64,000 nt of DNA from Vibrio sp. Isolate32. GTDB taxonomy: Bacteria; Pseudomonadota; Gammaproteobacteria; Enterobacterales; Vibrionaceae. The stretch covers positions 1 through 64,000 of the forward strand of contig NZ_JAKEUQ010000025.1 in NCBI RefSeq assembly GCF_022397955.1, read 5' to 3'. A program made the position numbers and the translations under genes. The notes under the pieces were generated by a model, which ran no database searches, was not told the origin of the DNA, and saw only the letters and a program-made list of their open reading frames with translations. Position 1 is the first letter of the stretch, and each line of letters begins with the position of its first letter. Shown piece after piece: positions 61,482-64,000 of the stretch.

Positions 61482-61595
61482 GCTCTCGTGGTAAGATATT
61501 CAGATATAGCGTTAACACATAAGATCTCACGTCATACTTCGTTTTTGGTTTCATTTTATAATGGGTAAAACTCGATGAACAGAAAATAGCGGATA

Positions 61596-61629
61596 TAAAA
61601 AGCCGCATGTTTAAAGCGACATGCGGCTT
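61596..61629 (-). terminator. Terminator of the DUF3069-like gene
   Basis: 11-bp stem AAGCCGCATGT / ACATGCGGCTT with an 8-base loop; the minus-strand transcript has a run of five T. Confidence 0.88.
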
Positions 61630-61680
61630 AACCTCAAGTATTACTGTTAGCGCTCAGCCTAGATTTAGTCGATTAGCGAC

Positions 61681-62118
61681 TTACTTAGTAAAAACTTCTT
61701 TGAAATCACGCTTCAAGATAGCATCACGACGCGCTTTCTTGATTTGTTTAGACATGTCTTTTACACAGTTGTGTAGAACTTGGTCTAGTAGTTGAGCGCG
61801 GTACTCTTCTTTTTCTTCGGCAGTCATGCCTTCTGGAAGTTTAAGGGTAGGGAACTCTTCCATTACGTTAACACCAGCGAAAGCTTGGCTAACCGTGATT
61901 AGAGCGTGGAACTGCTCGAAGTTGTCCAAAACATTTTGTGCGCTTGCTGGCAGGCTGTCCCAAGCTTCGCGTACTGCTTCTTCAGACACTTCATGAATAG
62001 AAGTAACCATAAAGTGCATCTCTTTTGGCACTTCATCAAATTCGATAACTTGGCGAAGTTCAGGAGAGATTGTGGTTAAATCGATTTCTTGTTGCTCTGT
62101 GTTTGTAGCGTCTGACAT
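61681..62118 (-). CDS. Conserved cytoplasmic protein resembling DUF3069
   Basis: 145 residues, mostly helical and acidic in the first half (IDLTTISPELRQVIEFDEVP) with a basic C-terminal helix (CVKDMSKQIKKARRDAILKRDF). There is no signal peptide or membrane segment. I associate it with DUF3069, a gammaproteobacterial family without known function. The first Met is preceded by AAAGAG. Confidence 0.65.
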   Translation of the reverse strand: MSDATNTEQQEIDLTTISPELRQVIEFDEVPKEMHFMVTSIHEVSEEAVREAWDSLPASAQNVLDNFEQFHALITVSQAFAGVNVMEEFPTLKLPEGMTAEEKEEYRAQLLDQVLHNCVKDMSKQIKKARRDAILKRDFKEVFTK

Positions 62119-62198
62119 AGTATTTCTCTTTAAAAAGAAACAATGCTAAAAAGATCTGTAAAAAAGTCAATATAATATAGAGATTAGGGTATGATTTA

Positions 62199-62214
62199 AG
62201 CTCAAATTTGAGCT
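62199..62214. repeat. 16-bp perfect palindrome before the response regulator gene
   Basis: AGCTCAAA-TTTGAGCT, 36 bases upstream of the start at 62250. Too short to be a terminator without a T-run; it looks like a dimeric repressor operator. Confidence 0.6.
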
Positions 62215-62249
62215 ACTTTGAATATTCAAAGCTAGATATAGGTGACGTG

Positions 62250-63206
62250 ATGATAGAAAAGGGATCTTCGATGCGCATATTGCTGGTTGATGACGTTCAA
62301 CTAGACAGGGTGCAACTTGCTATTCGACTCAAGCAGCTGGGCCATATTGTAGAAGCTGTCGGCAGCGGAAAAGAAGTCCTGAGTATTTATTCTGATTTTG
62401 ATCCTGAACTGGTGTTGCTTGATATAAGTATGCCAGAGATGGATGGTTTTGAAGTGGCTAATGAGGTTCGAAACCGATTCCCAGAGTGGGTTCCCATCAT
62501 CTTTCTAAGTGGTCACGAAGAACCTGAGATGATAGCGAAAGCTATTAACGCCGGTGGTGATGATTACCTGATCAAGCCGGTAAACAAGGTAGTTTTAAAT
62601 TCTAAACTGATTGCGATGCAACGTATCGCGCACATGAGACGAGAGTTAAAACAAAGCACAGCCAAACTTGAACAACTGAACGTCCTTCTGCAGCAACAAG
62701 CCAACGAAGATGGCCTGACTAAATTGTATAACCGTCGATACATGGATACTAAGCTTGAAGAAAGCATTGCGTGGCACGGAAGGCGTAATATGTTCATGAC
62801 AGTCATACTTCTAGATGTAGACTTTTTTAAGCCTTACAACGATAATTATGGGCATATTCAAGGGGATAAGTGCTTGCAAGATCTTGCTAATATCTTAAGG
62901 GAACTTTTTGTTCGAGCGGGAGAGTTTGTCGGTCGCTATGGCGGTGAAGAGTTTGTTCTTATCTTAAGTGATATGGATCGGGATGCAGCCATGCAAGAGG
63001 CGATACGTATAAAAGAAGCGCTTTATGAAATGAACTACGTCCACGGTTATTCAACGGCGTCCGATAGAGTGACCGTGTCACAAGGAGTGTTATCATTTGC
63101 ACCAGAAGGTGGTGAGTCGATTGCCTCTATTTACGAAAAGGTTGACCAAGCACTATATCAAGCGAAACAATGTGGAAGAAATACTTTTATACAACGCACA
63201 TTTTAG
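62250..63206 (+). CDS. Response regulator with GGDEF output domain
   Basis: 318 residues from 62250 (AGGTGA at 6 bases). A second ATG at 62271 with AGGGA is equally usable and would begin at MRILLVDD. Receiver domain: ILLVDD, phosphoacceptor Asp in LLDISMPEMDG, Lys in LIKPV. A short coiled coil (KQSTAKLEQLNVLLQQQ) leads to a GGDEF domain with DGLTKLYNRRYMD, DVDFF and RYGGEEF, so it should make cyclic di-GMP when phosphorylated. The I-site reads RAGE, degenerate. This is the PleD/WspR-like arrangement with one receiver. No histidine kinase is next to it. Confidence 0.92.
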   Translation: MIEKGSSMRILLVDDVQLDRVQLAIRLKQLGHIVEAVGSGKEVLSIYSDFDPELVLLDISMPEMDGFEVANEVRNRFPEWVPIIFLSGHEEPEMIAKAINAGGDDYLIKPVNKVVLNSKLIAMQRIAHMRRELKQSTAKLEQLNVLLQQQANEDGLTKLYNRRYMDTKLEESIAWHGRRNMFMTVILLDVDFFKPYNDNYGHIQGDKCLQDLANILRELFVRAGEFVGRYGGEEFVLILSDMDRDAAMQEAIRIKEALYEMNYVHGYSTASDRVTVSQGVLSFAPEGGESIASIYEKVDQALYQAKQCGRNTFIQRTF

Positions 63207-63297
63207 AGCTTGTACGTTAGTTGATGAGCTCTTTTAGATATTTGAATTTATACTTCACTAGCATTTGAGCTAGGAAATGCTTTAAGTGATAAGAGAA

Positions 63298-64000
63298 ATG
63301 CCACATTCAAAGTCATTTTCTGTGACTAACACCTGTTGGACGCTTGCGGTTCCTTTATTTTTAACTTTAGTGTCAATCACTGTTAATGCCACTTCCTTGT
63401 CTGATCTCTTCCGTAAGGAATTAGAGCAGCGCTTTGCTACCAGTTTATTACTTAATGATACTGATGTTTTTACCTTTGGCATCAATAATTTCGATCCAAA
63501 TAAAGTGTTTAGCTTGGATAATGAAGATATTGGTTCGAATGATTCTGTGAGTCGCCGACAAAACATCACATCCCTCAGTCTCCCTTATACATTTGAACTA
63601 CCAAGTTACATTGAAGGTAACCATCAAGAAGTAACGCTACGCTTATCAGCATTGCGGATTGAGAATGACGTTGAATATAAATCAACAATCAAAAGTGACT
63701 TTCAAAAGGAGTCGGTGGTTTCCGGGTACGTGGAATTTGCGAATATATCCCAGTTAGACGAACACTGGAGTTTCAGCTCGGCAATTGGTAACCATATTTC
63801 ATATTACCGTAATGATTTTGAATATCGTTCTTCATTGCTTGAACCTATTCAAGAACAACTGGACGGGCTTTATTATAATACTGATGCTTGGGCATATATC
63901 ATTGAGCCTAGGATTAAGCTGACTTTCGAAGATAAGAATTATTGGGGAAAATATAAGCTCAGTACCAGTTGGCATTACTTTAATGGAGTTGGTTGGGGAG
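63298..64000 (+). CDS. Solitary autotransporter-like outer-membrane barrel protein, 5' part
   Basis: At least 234 codons, open to the window end. Signal peptide (hydrophobic run CWTLAVPLFLTLVSITVNA) followed by EQRFATSLLLNDTDVFTFGI and a series of amphipathic strands such as NITSLSLPYTFELPSYIEG and EPRIKLTFEDKNYWGKYKLS. This resembles the solitary outer-membrane autotransporter-like beta-barrel family common in Vibrio, in which the barrel exists without a passenger domain. The start may be ATG 63298 or GTG 63286; AGGA precedes the GTG by 10 bases. Confidence 0.6.
   Translation, partial: MPHSKSFSVTNTCWTLAVPLFLTLVSITVNATSLSDLFRKELEQRFATSLLLNDTDVFTFGINNFDPNKVFSLDNEDIGSNDSVSRRQNITSLSLPYTFELPSYIEGNHQEVTLRLSALRIENDVEYKSTIKSDFQKESVVSGYVEFANISQLDEHWSFSSAIGNHISYYRNDFEYRSSLLEPIQEQLDGLYYNTDAWAYIIEPRIKLTFEDKNYWGKYKLSTSWHYFNGVGWG

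Overview
The window reads as a stretch of a Vibrio genome, probably close to the V. splendidus group and possibly from the secondary chromosome. The basis is protein resemblance and gene neighbourhoods: a TonB2-type cluster with TtpC, nrdD-nrdG-aromatic aminotransferase, trxC beside a second fabH, and a solitary autotransporter-like barrel. No rRNA, tRNA, CRISPR array or prophage was seen. The placement is inference; no database was searched.

Layout. 1-6200: the start of an ISL3-type transposase cut by the window edge, a secreted lipoprotein nuclease/phosphatase, a fatty acid desaturase behind two FabR-like operators, an acetyltransferase, a membrane diguanylate cyclase and the GTPase YlqF. 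6800-11800: assimilatory/detoxifying nitrite reduction (nirBD, nirC) and the siroheme enzyme cobA, with FNR- and NarP-like sites ahead of nirB. 11800-16700: a DUF4174 protein, a NYN-domain protein, a two-component system with a His-rich sensor loop, and a dicarboxylate/glutamate symporter behind a CRP-like site.

17200-31900 is an iron block: a TonB-dependent siderophore receptor, the six-gene TonB2 energy-transduction operon, then a nine-gene operon (PepSY membrane protein, DUF2271, DUF4198, two small proteins, metal-type ABC transporter with two binding proteins). That last operon matches in content and order the fpvGHJK-CDEF system which, in Pseudomonas, reduces ferric siderophore in the periplasm and recovers the iron. 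The receptor and this operon share a nearly identical Fur-box promoter segment, so the three units probably work as one path: outer-membrane uptake, energy supply, then periplasmic reduction and handling of iron.

32000-45800: small proteins, a GNAT pseudogene, a YgbA-type protein, a MATE exporter with a divergent AraC regulator, an MFS transporter, and an AraC regulator divergent from an acyl-CoA ligase/GMC dehydrogenase pair, then trxC, a FabH paralogue, a GNAT and a glycosyltransferase. 46000-57200: YeeE/YedE sulfur transport pair, a second secreted nuclease, anaerobic ribonucleotide reductase (nrdD, nrdG) behind an FNR box and two NrdR boxes, a decayed MATE gene, aromatic aminotransferase, an aspartyl-protease-like lipoprotein, the ABC-F protein YbiT, a methyl-accepting chemotaxis protein remnant, a YfaZ-like barrel and a YgiW/YdeI protein. 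57400-64000: a frameshifted cobyric acid synthase gene, modABC, a DUF3069-like protein, a response regulator-GGDEF protein and the start of an outer-membrane barrel gene that runs off the window.

Anaerobic themes recur (nirBDC, nrdDG, modABC, FNR boxes), as do iron themes. Several genes are eroded by single stops, truncation or a frameshift (32317, 35775, 51039, 55957, 57416).
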